Shown here: positions 29,972-38,820 of the stretch, in pieces
Layout of the letters: the number at the start of each line of letters is the position of its first letter
How positions within the stretch are numbered: the stretch's first letter is position 1
Source of the DNA: Bacteroides sp. UBA7333
GTDB taxonomy: Bacteria; Bacteroidota; Bacteroidia; Bacteroidales; Bacteroidaceae
Length of the DNA: 42,410 bases
Assembly: GCA_002471195.1 (NCBI GenBank)
Contig: DKPN01000020.1
Span: 2,763-45,172, forward strand
Direction of reading: 5' to 3'
Notes under the pieces: generated by a model
Database searches by the model: none
Told to the model about the DNA's origin: nothing
Seen by the model: the letters and a program-made list of their open reading frames with translations, nothing else
Translations under genes and position numbers: made by a program

Positions 29972-31117
29972 ATGCGCAAAATATTATTACTGATACTCAT
30001 CCTGTTATCATCTACAACACTTCGTGCTATGATGATTGAAAATAAAGATATTGTATCGGATAGTGTGGAAATAAAGAAAAAGAATTTTTTTATTGAAGCA
30101 TTCAATTTTATTGCTGGAGATTATGATACATTGTATGTAAGTCCAAACAAATATGATTTTACAGTCCAAACAATATATTATAATAATAATCAGTTTTATT
30201 CAATGCGTAGTACAAATCCACATGATCAGAATTTACGGTTTTCGCCACGACCAGGAAATAAAATAGGATTCTATTTTGGATGGAAATTCTTTTTTGTCGG
30301 ATGGTCATTTGATGTAAATGATATGTTTAATAAACAGAAAGGAAAAAGCAATGGCACCTCGTTTGAATTAAGTTTATACAGCGCAGCTTTCGGTTTAGAT
30401 TTAATGTATCAAAAAACAGGAAATAATTATAAAATTCATAAGGCGAAAGGATTCGGTGATGCTTTCCCAACTAATTATTCAATTAATTTTGATGGGTTTG
30501 ATGTTGATTTAAAAAGTTTAAATCTTTATTACATCCTCAATAACAAACACTTCTCATATCCGGCCGCATACAGTATGACTACACAACAACGCCGCAGCTG
30601 TGGATCGTTTATATTTGGATTTTCAGTTTCAACACATAATCTAAATTTTGATTATAATAAACTTCCAATTCAAATATTAAACAACATGAATTCTGATATG
30701 AAGGTACATCATATTAAATATACTAATATAAGTCTGAGTGCAGGATATACTTTTAATTGGGTTTTTGCTAAAAACTTTCTTGCAAATATATCACTCAGTC
30801 CTGTATTGGCATATAAAGTTTCAAAAGTATCGAGTAGAGAAGATAATGACAACCAGTTTTTCAAAAAAATAAATATAGATTTATTATTGAGAGCAGGAGT
30901 AGTATATAATAATGGGAAATATTATGTAGGTTCATCATTTCTAGGTAGAAATTATGGCTATAGACAGAAAAATTTCAGTTTGAATAATGGATATGGAACA
31001 CTACAGGTTTATGCCGGTTTTAATTTTGTCCTCAATAAAAAATACAGAGCAAACAAAAAGAAAAACACCATGAGTATAAATGAATATCAAATCGATAGAT
31101 TTATTATTCAACAATAA
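29972..31117 (+). CDS. DUF4421 outer-membrane barrel-like protein
   Basis: A 381-residue exported protein. The signal peptide is residues 1-19 (MRKILLLILILLSS...). The mature part begins with an IAGDYDTLYVSPNKYDF segment and continues with repeated beta-strand patterns, consistent with the DUF4421 family of Bacteroidota, likely an outer-membrane beta-barrel. A YTFNWVFAKNFLANISLSP stretch and GFNFVLNKKY near the end fit barrel strands. A 30-residue basic tail follows the last strand. An upstream in-frame ATG at 29930 falls inside the -7 box and is excluded. Function unknown. Confidence 0.78.
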   Translation: MRKILLLILILLSSTTLRAMMIENKDIVSDSVEIKKKNFFIEAFNFIAGDYDTLYVSPNKYDFTVQTIYYNNNQFYSMRSTNPHDQNLRFSPRPGNKIGFYFGWKFFFVGWSFDVNDMFNKQKGKSNGTSFELSLYSAAFGLDLMYQKTGNNYKIHKAKGFGDAFPTNYSINFDGFDVDLKSLNLYYILNNKHFSYPAAYSMTTQQRRSCGSFIFGFSVSTHNLNFDYNKLPIQILNNMNSDMKVHHIKYTNISLSAGYTFNWVFAKNFLANISLSPVLAYKVSKVSSREDNDNQFFKKINIDLLLRAGVVYNNGKYYVGSSFLGRNYGYRQKNFSLNNGYGTLQVYAGFNFVLNKKYRANKKKNTMSINEYQIDRFIIQQ

Positions 31118-31173
31118 TGAAATTTGTTTAGCCTTTATATCGTTTATTATTAAAATCTACTTGGCACAGAAAA

Positions 31174-31216
31174 TAAAAATAATCCTTACAAGCACTATTA
31201 GCTTGTAAGGATTATA
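31174..31216. terminator. bidirectional terminator between DUF4421 and oadB genes
   Basis: AATCCTTACAAGC (31181-31193) and its exact reverse complement (31201-31213) with a 7-nt loop. A T-rich run follows on the minus strand, so it best serves oadB. Confidence 0.8.
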
Positions 31217-31240
31217 TGTTTATTGATATTATGTATTAAA

Positions 31241-32479
31241 TCAACTTCCCAAAAAAGAGATCAAGACTCCGGCTGCAACGGCTGAGCCAATAACTCCTGA
31301 TATATTGCTAGCCATACAATATTGTAAAACATGATTTTTAGAATCATACTTTAAAGCTATTTCATTAGCTACCCGACTCGCCATAGGAACTGCACTCAGA
31401 CCGGTAGCCCCAATCAAAGGATTGATTTTTCGCTTGCAAAATAAATTGAATATTTTAACAAAGAAAATCCCACCTGCAATACTTAATGCAAATGCCAAAA
31501 AGCCACCTACAATAATACCAATGGTAGTCCAATCTAAAAAGGCATCAGCCGTCATGGTTGCACCAACCGATAATCCTAGAAAAATAGTTGCTGCATTCAT
31601 GATGCTGTTCGATGCTGCATCGTACAAACGGAATGTATTACTACCAATTTCTTTAACTAAGTTACCAAACATCAACATTCCAATCAATGGAACTGCTGTT
31701 GGCACAAACAATGCCACTACAGTGGTTACTACAATAGGGAAAATAATCTTTAGAATTCGCATATTCTTAATTTCAGTATCCGAAGGATATTTTTTCTCCT
31801 GCTCTTTCATATTGATACTAAGTTCTTTTTTAGTACAAAGTAGGCGAACTACAGCTGGAATAATAACTGGAACCAAAGCCATATATGAATAGGCTGCAAT
31901 GGCTACAGGCCCTAATAAATGAGGGGCCAATTTGATGGTTGTAAATATAGCTGTAGGACCATCTGCACCACCAATAATACCAAGTGAGCCGGCCTCTTTA
32001 GGTGTAAAACCAATAAGAATGGCTACTAGTAAAACTGTAAAAATGCCAATTTGCGCAGCAGCACCAAAAATAGAAAGACGGAGATTACGAAGCATAGGGC
32101 CAAAATCGGTCAATGCACCAACTCCCATGAAAATGATGGGTGGAAGAAAACCTGTTTTAATGAGCATATAATAAACAAAGTTCATCAATCCCAATTCATG
32201 AGCGATTTCATGTAAAGGCATTTCCCAAATATTCTTCATTACCCCATGTACCATTACCATACCATTTTCATCAGCTTGCACTACTCCCATTTCACCACCG
32301 GGAAAATTGGCCAAAAGTATCCCAAATGCTATGGGGACTAACAACAAAGGTTCATACTGTTTTTTAATTCCTAAATACAATAGAACGAATGCGATAAGAT
32401 ACATGATTAGAAACTGGGGTTCAGCAAATATATTACTGAAGGCAGTCATATTAAATAGTTTATCTAAAATTTCTTCCAT
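31241..32479 (-). CDS. oadB: sodium-pumping oxaloacetate decarboxylase, beta subunit
   Basis: A 412-residue inner-membrane protein with about ten helices. It decarboxylates the carboxybiotin carried by the alpha subunit and couples this to Na+ export. The hallmark IIGGADGPTAIF (Asp173) and the C-terminal NPLIGATGLSAVPMASR block are intact. Length is close to the usual 380-430. It shares one base with the oadA stop and is last in the operon, followed by a terminator. Related pumps (methylmalonyl-CoA or glutaconyl-CoA decarboxylase) share this subunit; the alpha subunit decides for oxaloacetate. Confidence 0.95.
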   Translation of the reverse strand: MEEILDKLFNMTAFSNIFAEPQFLIMYLIAFVLLYLGIKKQYEPLLLVPIAFGILLANFPGGEMGVVQADENGMVMVHGVMKNIWEMPLHEIAHELGLMNFVYYMLIKTGFLPPIIFMGVGALTDFGPMLRNLRLSIFGAAAQIGIFTVLLVAILIGFTPKEAGSLGIIGGADGPTAIFTTIKLAPHLLGPVAIAAYSYMALVPVIIPAVVRLLCTKKELSINMKEQEKKYPSDTEIKNMRILKIIFPIVVTTVVALFVPTAVPLIGMLMFGNLVKEIGSNTFRLYDAASNSIMNAATIFLGLSVGATMTADAFLDWTTIGIIVGGFLAFALSIAGGIFFVKIFNLFCKRKINPLIGATGLSAVPMASRVANEIALKYDSKNHVLQYCMASNISGVIGSAVAAGVLISFLGS

Positions 32480-34311
32480 TATGCAATTGTCATTAAAACA
32501 TCATCTTCTGATACCGTATCTCCTGAAGTTGCACTAATAGAGGTTATAGTACCTCCAAACTCAGCCCGAATGGCATTGTATGTTTTCATGGCTTCAACAT
32601 AGCACAACACATCACCCTCTTTTACTATATCGCCTACTGCCAATGGCGTTTCTTGAGCATTCTTTGTTAAAAAGAATTTGCCTTCTAATGGCGATAGTAC
32701 ATCTTTTCCCATACCAGTAGGCAAAACGGGAGCTGTTGGTTCTTTGGGTAATGTCGTTTCACCATAGGCGACAGTTACTTTATAAGCTTGACCGTCCACT
32801 TGTACTGTCAGCGTTTTTGGCTTAGCATCATCCAATGGCGACTTATCTTTTTCAGATTTCCGTTTGTCTACATCTGCCAAGAAATCTTCTTTGGCTTTTC
32901 CACTTTTATATGCTTCATATTGAGCTGGATGCATTGCATATTCGAAAAGTTCTTCATCATCCTGTCCTAAATCCCATTTATTCTCCTTCATCAGTTTACG
33001 GTACTTATCGAGAGCATCGGGATAATTATCTTGAGGATTATCTGTGAAGAATTTACGCCCTTCTCTTTCGGCTTTTTCAATAATTTCAGGTGCTAATTCG
33101 CCAGGTAACATACCAGCTTTGCCCAATATCATATCCCAAATATCATCTGCAATCATTCCCCATCGTTCCTTCCCTTTTTCCATGGCAATAATATTCATCA
33201 TTGCTAAGTTTTTCACATACTGACTGTATGGAGTTACCAATGGTGGATAACCTACTCGAGGCCAAACATAGGCTACTTCATTAAATAGTTTAATTAATAA
33301 CTGATCTTGAGTCATAAAAGGCAAATTGTGTTTAGCCTTATATTTATTGATTGTTTCAAGATTCGTTTCTAGATCGGCCATTAAACTACCCATCATACCA
33401 CCCGGCAATCCAGGACCGATAAGCAACGAATTCATCAAACGGTTTTTGGGGCTTATATAAAGACCTAGGAAGTCATCCATAAATTCTTGAATTAATGCGC
33501 GAACTTTCATATAAGCTTCCATGTCAATTTCGGGTACAATAAAACCTGCATCTTTCAGCATAGCTTGCACACTTATCAAGTCGGCATGACCTGTACCCCA
33601 CGATAATGGCTCCATACCTACATCAATATAATCGCATCCAGCTTCACAAACTTCCAAAATGCTAGCCATATTTAAACCAGGACCGGCATGACTATGATAT
33701 TGGATAATAATATCTGGATATTGCGCTTTAATATTGGCAACAATTTTACCTAACGAAACCGGACGGCCTATACCTGCCATATCTTTTAAGCAAATTTCAT
33801 CGGCACCCAGTCTGATTAACTCAATTGCCATGTTAGTATAATACTCTACGGTATGAATGGGTGAATGTGTAATACAAAGTGAACATTGCGAAATCATCCC
33901 TACTTCTTTTGCATAAACTATTGAAGGGGCAATATTACGTATATCATTTAAACCACAGAAGGTACGAGTAATATCAGTACCTTGTGCTTTTTTTACTTTA
34001 TAAAATAGTTTTCGCACGTCAGCAGGAACCGGACTCATCCGCAAACCATTTAATGCTCTGTCTAGCATATGCGTTTGTATACCTGCATCGTTGAAAGGTT
34101 TTGTCCAATCGCGTACTGCCTTATTAGGATTTTCGCCAAACAAAAGATTCACTTGCTCAAATCCACCACCATTAGTTTCGACGCGAGCAAAACATCCCAT
34201 TTCAATTATAGCGGGGGCTACTTTTATTAGTTGATCTACACGAGGAACGTATTTTCCGGCACTTTGCCACATATCCCTAAACACCAAGCTGAACTTAATT
34301 TCTTTTTTCAT
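32479..34311 (-). CDS. oadA: oxaloacetate decarboxylase, alpha subunit with biotin carrier domain
   Basis: A 610-residue cytosolic biotin enzyme that takes CO2 from oxaloacetate to give pyruvate. The carboxyltransferase (HMGL-like TIM barrel) covers about 1-300, with the opening SLVFRDMWQSA, metal residues in LKDMAGIG and HSHAGPG. The conserved PYC/OAD domain follows (about 300-470). A Lys/Asp-rich linker leads to the biotinyl domain, where EAMKTYN carries the modified Lys576, 34 residues from the C-terminus, the usual distance. Standard members read EAMKM. It is middle gene of oadGAB, 25 bp after oadG and overlapping oadB by one base. Confidence 0.95.
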   Translation of the reverse strand: MKKEIKFSLVFRDMWQSAGKYVPRVDQLIKVAPAIIEMGCFARVETNGGGFEQVNLLFGENPNKAVRDWTKPFNDAGIQTHMLDRALNGLRMSPVPADVRKLFYKVKKAQGTDITRTFCGLNDIRNIAPSIVYAKEVGMISQCSLCITHSPIHTVEYYTNMAIELIRLGADEICLKDMAGIGRPVSLGKIVANIKAQYPDIIIQYHSHAGPGLNMASILEVCEAGCDYIDVGMEPLSWGTGHADLISVQAMLKDAGFIVPEIDMEAYMKVRALIQEFMDDFLGLYISPKNRLMNSLLIGPGLPGGMMGSLMADLETNLETINKYKAKHNLPFMTQDQLLIKLFNEVAYVWPRVGYPPLVTPYSQYVKNLAMMNIIAMEKGKERWGMIADDIWDMILGKAGMLPGELAPEIIEKAEREGRKFFTDNPQDNYPDALDKYRKLMKENKWDLGQDDEELFEYAMHPAQYEAYKSGKAKEDFLADVDKRKSEKDKSPLDDAKPKTLTVQVDGQAYKVTVAYGETTLPKEPTAPVLPTGMGKDVLSPLEGKFFLTKNAQETPLAVGDIVKEGDVLCYVEAMKTYNAIRAEFGGTITSISATSGDTVSEDDVLMTIA

Positions 34312-34336
34312 TTTTCAAGTGTATTATTGTGTTAAG

Positions 34337-34594
34337 TTACATTTTTTCGATATTAGTAATTTTCCCTTTATTTTGTGTGACTACATTGACTGCTGCAGTG
34401 ATTGCTGCAAGCACATTAGAGGGAATAGGTGTAGTTTTTTTTGAATGTTTTGAAGGTGGTAAGTCTTCAGCAGGTGCATATTTATTTACCAAGATGGTAA
34501 GAAATTTACCGAGAAATATAACAACCAATAAAATAATAAATACCGTAAACATGCCAACGGCCATCAACATAAATGCTGTATTAAGATTCTCCAT
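34337..34594 (-). CDS. oadG: oxaloacetate decarboxylase, gamma subunit
   Basis: An 85-residue single-pass membrane protein that anchors the alpha subunit to the pump. One N-terminal helix (about 8-32, AFMLMAVGMFTVFIILLVVI) is followed by a Pro/Lys-rich linker and a helical C-terminal segment (VLAAITAAVNVVTQNKGKI) as in OadG/MmdD-type subunits. It is first in the operon. I could not find a convincing promoter in the AT-rich 200 bp upstream. Confidence 0.88.
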   Translation of the reverse strand: MENLNTAFMLMAVGMFTVFIILLVVIFLGKFLTILVNKYAPAEDLPPSKHSKKTTPIPSNVLAAITAAVNVVTQNKGKITNIEKM

Positions 34595-34737
34595 ATTATA
34601 ATGTATTAGTAATTTAATAAGATTATATGAATTTCGCCTAAATTAACTATAATCAATAAGAATCTAAAAGAAAAAAGGGATAAAAAATGCTAATTTGTAA
34701 ATTTGCATTATATCATTGATATCTGTTATGAATACAA

Positions 34738-34779
34738 AAAAAGAGTTACGCTCTCTAAATGAGACACATAACTCTTTTT
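34738..34779 (-). terminator. terminator after prfC (possibly bidirectional)
   Basis: AAAAAGAGTTA (34738-34748) pairs exactly with TAACTCTTTTT (34769-34779). Inside, TCTC and GAGA can extend the fold. T-runs exist on both strands. Confidence 0.7.
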
Positions 34780-34798
34780 ATAACAAATAATTTATTTA

Positions 34799-36373
34799 TT
34801 AAAATTCGCTCGAGAAATGGAACTTAATATTTTTAAAATCCATTTGCGCCATTTGCAATACATAGTTCGAATCTGCAAGGAAAACATCACGTCCTTCCTT
34901 ATCTTTTGCCATATATTGATATTTACGCTTTTTGAATGCGTCCAATTCAGCTTGATCATCACTTTCAATCCAACAGGCTTTATATAAACTTATTGGTTCC
35001 CATCGACACGATGCATTATATTCATTCAACAAACGATATTGTATTACTTCAAACTGAAGTTGCCCTACAGTACCAATAATCTTTCGGCCGTTAAATTGAT
35101 TTACAAACAACTGCGCTACCCCTTCATCCATCAATTGATCGATACCTTTGGATAATTGTTTTTGTTTCATCGGATCGGCATTCTCAATATATTTAAACAT
35201 CTCAGGAGAGAAACTAGGCAAACCACGAAAATGTAACATTTCACCTTCAGTTAATGTATCACCAATCTTAAAAGTTCCGTTATCAGGCAAACCTATGATG
35301 TCACCAGCATAAGCCTCATCAATGGTAGTTTTGCGTTGTGCCATAAATTGTGTAGGAGATGAAAAACGCATTGTTTTGCCATGGCGAACATGCAAATAAG
35401 GTGCATTACGAACAAATTTACCTGAACATATTTTGCAGAATGCGATACAAGAGCGGTGGTTTGGATCAATATTAGCAGTGATCTTAAATATAAAGCCAGT
35501 AAATTTAGGTTCATCAGGCTCAACTTCACGCTCTACGGCCATAACAGGACGAGGACTAGGAGCTATTTCTACAAAACAATTTAATAGTTCTTGCACCCCA
35601 AAGTTATTCAAAGCAGAACCAAAAAATACGGGTGCACATTCACCATTCAAATATGACTGTTGATCAAAATCTGGATATACTCCTTCAATTAATTCAAGAT
35701 CGCCTCGCAATTTATCGGCTAGATGAGACCCAATATGCTTATCGAGTTCGGGAGTATGCACATCTACCTCAATTTTTTCAGTCATTACCTGTTTAGAGGG
35801 CTGAAATAAATCCAATTTATTTTCGTAGATATTATAAACCCCTTTAAAGCGGGCACCTTGATCAATAGGCCATGACAAAGGACGAACCTTAATCATCAAC
35901 TCTTCTTCAAGCTCATCAAGCAAATCGAAAGGATCTTTACCTTCACGGTCCATTTTATTAACGAAGATAATAACTGGCGTGTTGCGCATACGACAAACCT
36001 CCATCAGCTTGCGCGTTTGAGTTTCAACACCCTTTGCACCATCTACTACAATAATAACACTATCTACTGCAGTTAATGTACGATAAGTATCTTCAGCAAA
36101 ATCTTGGTGACCGGGAGTATCAAGAATATTAATTTTATAATCTAAATAATCAAATTCCATTACAGATGTAGTAACCGAAATACCACGTTGTTTTTCGATT
36201 TCCATCCAGTCGGAAGTAGCGGTCTTTTTTATTTTATTACTTTTTACAGCACCCGCTACTTGAATTTGACCACCAAAAAGAAGCAACTTTTCTGTTAATG
36301 ATGTTTTACCGGCATCAGGATGTGCGATAATAGCGAAGGTACGCCTTCTTTGTATTTCATTTAAATTGGCCAT
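34799..36373 (-). CDS. prfC: peptide chain release factor 3
   Basis: A 524-residue translational GTPase that recycles RF1/RF2 from the ribosome after termination. G1 is AHPDAGKT (17-24), the switch region RGISVTTSVMEF, G3 DTPGHQD and G4 NKMD. Domain 2 and the RF3 C-terminal domain follow (VGQLQFEVIQYRL). Length agrees with E. coli RF3 (529). It lies 30 bp after rmlD and closes a four-gene minus-strand run with its own terminator. Confidence 0.97.
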   Translation of the reverse strand: MANLNEIQRRRTFAIIAHPDAGKTSLTEKLLLFGGQIQVAGAVKSNKIKKTATSDWMEIEKQRGISVTTSVMEFDYLDYKINILDTPGHQDFAEDTYRTLTAVDSVIIVVDGAKGVETQTRKLMEVCRMRNTPVIIFVNKMDREGKDPFDLLDELEEELMIKVRPLSWPIDQGARFKGVYNIYENKLDLFQPSKQVMTEKIEVDVHTPELDKHIGSHLADKLRGDLELIEGVYPDFDQQSYLNGECAPVFFGSALNNFGVQELLNCFVEIAPSPRPVMAVEREVEPDEPKFTGFIFKITANIDPNHRSCIAFCKICSGKFVRNAPYLHVRHGKTMRFSSPTQFMAQRKTTIDEAYAGDIIGLPDNGTFKIGDTLTEGEMLHFRGLPSFSPEMFKYIENADPMKQKQLSKGIDQLMDEGVAQLFVNQFNGRKIIGTVGQLQFEVIQYRLLNEYNASCRWEPISLYKACWIESDDQAELDAFKKRKYQYMAKDKEGRDVFLADSNYVLQMAQMDFKNIKFHFSSEF

Positions 36374-36403
36374 GCAATTATTCTATCTATATATTATGTA
36401 TAG

Positions 36404-37261
36404 TTATTTTTGATTAAGTATACCGATACATTGAGCTAAACTCTTCTCCCAATGTGGTATCTCAATATTGTAAGTATCTTTAATTTTTGTTTTATCTAAA
36501 ACTGAAAAATGAGGTCGTTTTGCCTTAGTAGGATAATCAGTAGAATGAAGTGGCAAAACATTACAACTGCCGATTCCAGATAAACGATGAATAGCGAGCG
36601 TAAAATCATACCAAGAACAAACGCCCTCGTTGCTATAATGGTATATACCAGGGATAATTCCTTTATTTATAATTTCGAATACTATCAACGCCAAATCTCG
36701 AGCATAAGTTGGAGTTCCTATTTGATCAAAGACCACACCCAACTTCGATTTTTCTTTTCCCAATCGAATCATCGTTTTAACAAAATTAGATCCGAAAGCG
36801 GAATACAGCCATGAGGTACGTAATATTATTGCATTTTCGCAATACTCTATTACTGCTTTCTCACCATCCAATTTTGTTCTACCATAAACAGATATTGGAT
36901 ATGCCATATCAGTTTCAACATATGGTAAACAAGATGTACCATCAAAAACAAAATCTGTAGAAAATTGAATAATACTTCCCTCCCTTTTTTGCATTGCTTT
37001 TGATAACAAACCAGGAGCGATATGATTTAATCTATCACATAAATCGGCATTATCTTCGGCTGCATCAACAGCAGTATATGCTGCACAATTTATAATCAAA
37101 TCAATCTGATTAGAGTCTACATATTCAAGTATAGCAGATTCGTTACAGATATCAAGTTCGAGAATATCAGTAAAAAAAAAGGTATGAAAAGGGTTGATTT
37201 CTGCCAACAATTTAATTTCATTTCCCAATTGACCATTTGCGCCCGTTATCAATATATTCAT
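36404..37261 (-). CDS. rfbD: dTDP-4-dehydrorhamnose reductase
   Basis: A 285-residue cytosolic short-chain (extended SDR) reductase making dTDP-L-rhamnose with NADPH. The glycine loop is TGANGQLG (6-13), the catalytic Tyr-x3-Lys is YGRTK near 130, and the C-terminal substrate block includes RPHFSVLDKTK. It begins one base after the DUF4924 stop and is followed by prfC after 30 bp. The other dTDP-rhamnose genes (rmlA, B, C) are not in the window. Product would feed surface polysaccharide. Confidence 0.95.
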   Translation of the reverse strand: MNILITGANGQLGNEIKLLAEINPFHTFFFTDILELDICNESAILEYVDSNQIDLIINCAAYTAVDAAEDNADLCDRLNHIAPGLLSKAMQKREGSIIQFSTDFVFDGTSCLPYVETDMAYPISVYGRTKLDGEKAVIEYCENAIILRTSWLYSAFGSNFVKTMIRLGKEKSKLGVVFDQIGTPTYARDLALIVFEIINKGIIPGIYHYSNEGVCSWYDFTLAIHRLSGIGSCNVLPLHSTDYPTKAKRPHFSVLDKTKIKDTYNIEIPHWEKSLAQCIGILNQK

Positions 37262-37262
37262 T

Positions 37263-37805
37263 TTATTCTTCGAATTTCAATTCACCTTTTTTCTCTTTAT
37301 CATAATAGTTGGCTAAAAGAGATAAAAAGCTACTGATTGCATCAATAGCCTTGAGTGTTTCTTCACTTATTGTTTTTTTCTGCAAACGCAATAAGAAGAT
37401 ACCATATAATGCCTCAAAACAGGTTTCTATCTCCGATTCTTCTTTATTTCCATTTTTATTTCGAAGTTCAATAATATAAGGCAATGCCTTGAAGTATGCG
37501 GCACTATAAAATGGGAACTTTGGTGAAGACAAAAGTTGTTTATGCAAATCGGTTAGTTGTATTATTACATTATTATTAATCTGCAAATGCCCTTTTTCTA
37601 CAACACCTTCTTCACGCATCATATCAATCAAGTTTTTATACCATTGATATGCCTCAGATTTCTCTTTTTTATCATACTGAGAAAGTATAGTATTCTCTAT
37701 ACGATCTATGTTACATTCATTGGCACGTAATAAATCTTCAACTTGCCACATATATATAAGATATTCGGCTATATTACGTTCTCGAAGTTGTTGAGCTAGT
37801 TTCAT
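37263..37805 (-). CDS. DUF4924 family protein
   Basis: A 180-residue, largely helical cytosolic protein. The start MKLAQQLRERNIAEYLIYMW and the C-terminal ISSFLSLLANYYDKEKKGEL fit the Bacteroidota DUF4924 family of unknown function. The open frame runs upstream to 37922 across the end of the LysE gene, but the ATG at 37805, 26 bp after that gene, gives the family N-terminus. The gene neighbourhood (LysE, DUF4924, rmlD, prfC) is one I recall as recurrent in Bacteroidales. No function can be given. Confidence 0.82.
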   Translation of the reverse strand: MKLAQQLRERNIAEYLIYMWQVEDLLRANECNIDRIENTILSQYDKKEKSEAYQWYKNLIDMMREEGVVEKGHLQINNNVIIQLTDLHKQLLSSPKFPFYSAAYFKALPYIIELRNKNGNKEESEIETCFEALYGIFLLRLQKKTISEETLKAIDAISSFLSLLANYYDKEKKGELKFEE

Positions 37806-37831
37806 ATTGAATTTCTTTTTACAAATTGGAA

Positions 37832-38485
37832 TCAATAAATTGACTCCCCTAATAATGTATATATCAACCCTATAACTGAAACTAACATAACGATAGATCC
37901 AATAATACGATTTAAAATCCAAATACCACGTAGATTAAATTTTTTACGTAGTTTATTTACAGCAAAAGTTATACCAAACCACCATGCGAGTGCTCCTAAT
38001 GCTATTGACATATAACCTGTTATCGTTTCAAAGAGCAAAACTCCTGGCTGCAAAAAGGCAAAACGTGCAAATAAACCGATAAACAAAAATATGATCAATG
38101 GGTTTGATAATGTAACAAGAAAAGCAGTTATAAAGTTGTGAAGATAAGTTCCCTTACTAGATGAAACTGGACGTATCGATTGAACCGGATTGCTACGGAA
38201 TGTGTATATTCCGAATAACAATAGCATTATACTTCCCAAGAGTTGTAGATAAAATATGTTTTTATCTATATAATCAAAGATAAAACTCATTCCATAACCA
38301 GTGAGTAATGCATAGGCAATATCACTAGCACAAGCACCTAAGCCTGTTATAAAGCCATACCAACGTCCTTTATTTAGTGTTCTTTGTATACATAATACAC
38401 CAACAGGGCCTAAAGGTGCTGATACAACAACGCCAATGACAAAGCCTTTTATCAATATATCAAATATAGTTACAGTGTAAATCAT
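37832..38485 (-). CDS. LysE-family amino-acid exporter
   Basis: A 217-residue inner-membrane exporter with about six helices. The family start FVIGVVVSAPLGPVGVLCIQ (the APxGP motif) is at residues about 13-32, and later GLGACASDIAYALL and NPLIIFLFIGLFAR blocks follow. The frame extends to 38563, but the ATG at 38485 gives the expected N-terminus. A -7-like GATATTTG (38490-38497 minus) ends 4 bases before that ATG, so the mRNA may be nearly leaderless. First gene of the run through prfC. Substrate (amino acids or related metabolites) is not specified by sequence. Confidence 0.88.
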   Translation of the reverse strand: MIYTVTIFDILIKGFVIGVVVSAPLGPVGVLCIQRTLNKGRWYGFITGLGACASDIAYALLTGYGMSFIFDYIDKNIFYLQLLGSIMLLLFGIYTFRSNPVQSIRPVSSSKGTYLHNFITAFLVTLSNPLIIFLFIGLFARFAFLQPGVLLFETITGYMSIALGALAWWFGITFAVNKLRKKFNLRGIWILNRIIGSIVMLVSVIGLIYTLLGESIY

Positions 38486-38820
38486 GCTGCAAATATCGTA
38501 TTTTTTTATGAGAACATAATATATTGTTAACGTTTTTTCGAGCAAGTAGTCAACTACATACATATAAAAGCGATATAATTAAAGTTTAACATTGGCAACA
38601 CAATTATAAATACCCCTATATTTATTACACTGAGAACCATTAAAATTCATATTGTGTATTATAAGCCATTTATTGTTTATATAACAGACTTTGCTAAATG
38701 AGAAATTGCATTTTGTTTTTTAATGCTTTTATTTTTTACGCCAATGAATTTATCTATCTTTGCGTTCGAAAAGGAAGTCGCACTTTTCAAGTGTAAAAAC
38801 ATAATAACGACATATACAAC
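38486..38820. other. 335-bp divergent intergenic region between LysE and purL
   Basis: Divergent start regions; no supported gene. It contains the purL -7 box and the LysE -7-like box. I see no riboswitch fold or clear operator. Confidence 0.55.
38755..38762 (+). promoter_or_regulatory. -7 box of purL
   Basis: TATCTTTG matches TAnnTTTG. The expected -33 region is T-rich without a clear TTG. The transcript leader would be about 53 nt before the ATG at 38821. Confidence 0.6.

Noticed and set aside
31422..31892. 156-codon plus-strand frame
   Set aside because: Antisense to oadB; no family pattern, and the minus-strand frame is a clear decarboxylase subunit.
34698..34779. Possible small RNA: TAAATTTG box followed by a hairpin with T-run
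   Set aside because: No -33 TTG at the right distance, and the hairpin is already explained as the prfC terminator.
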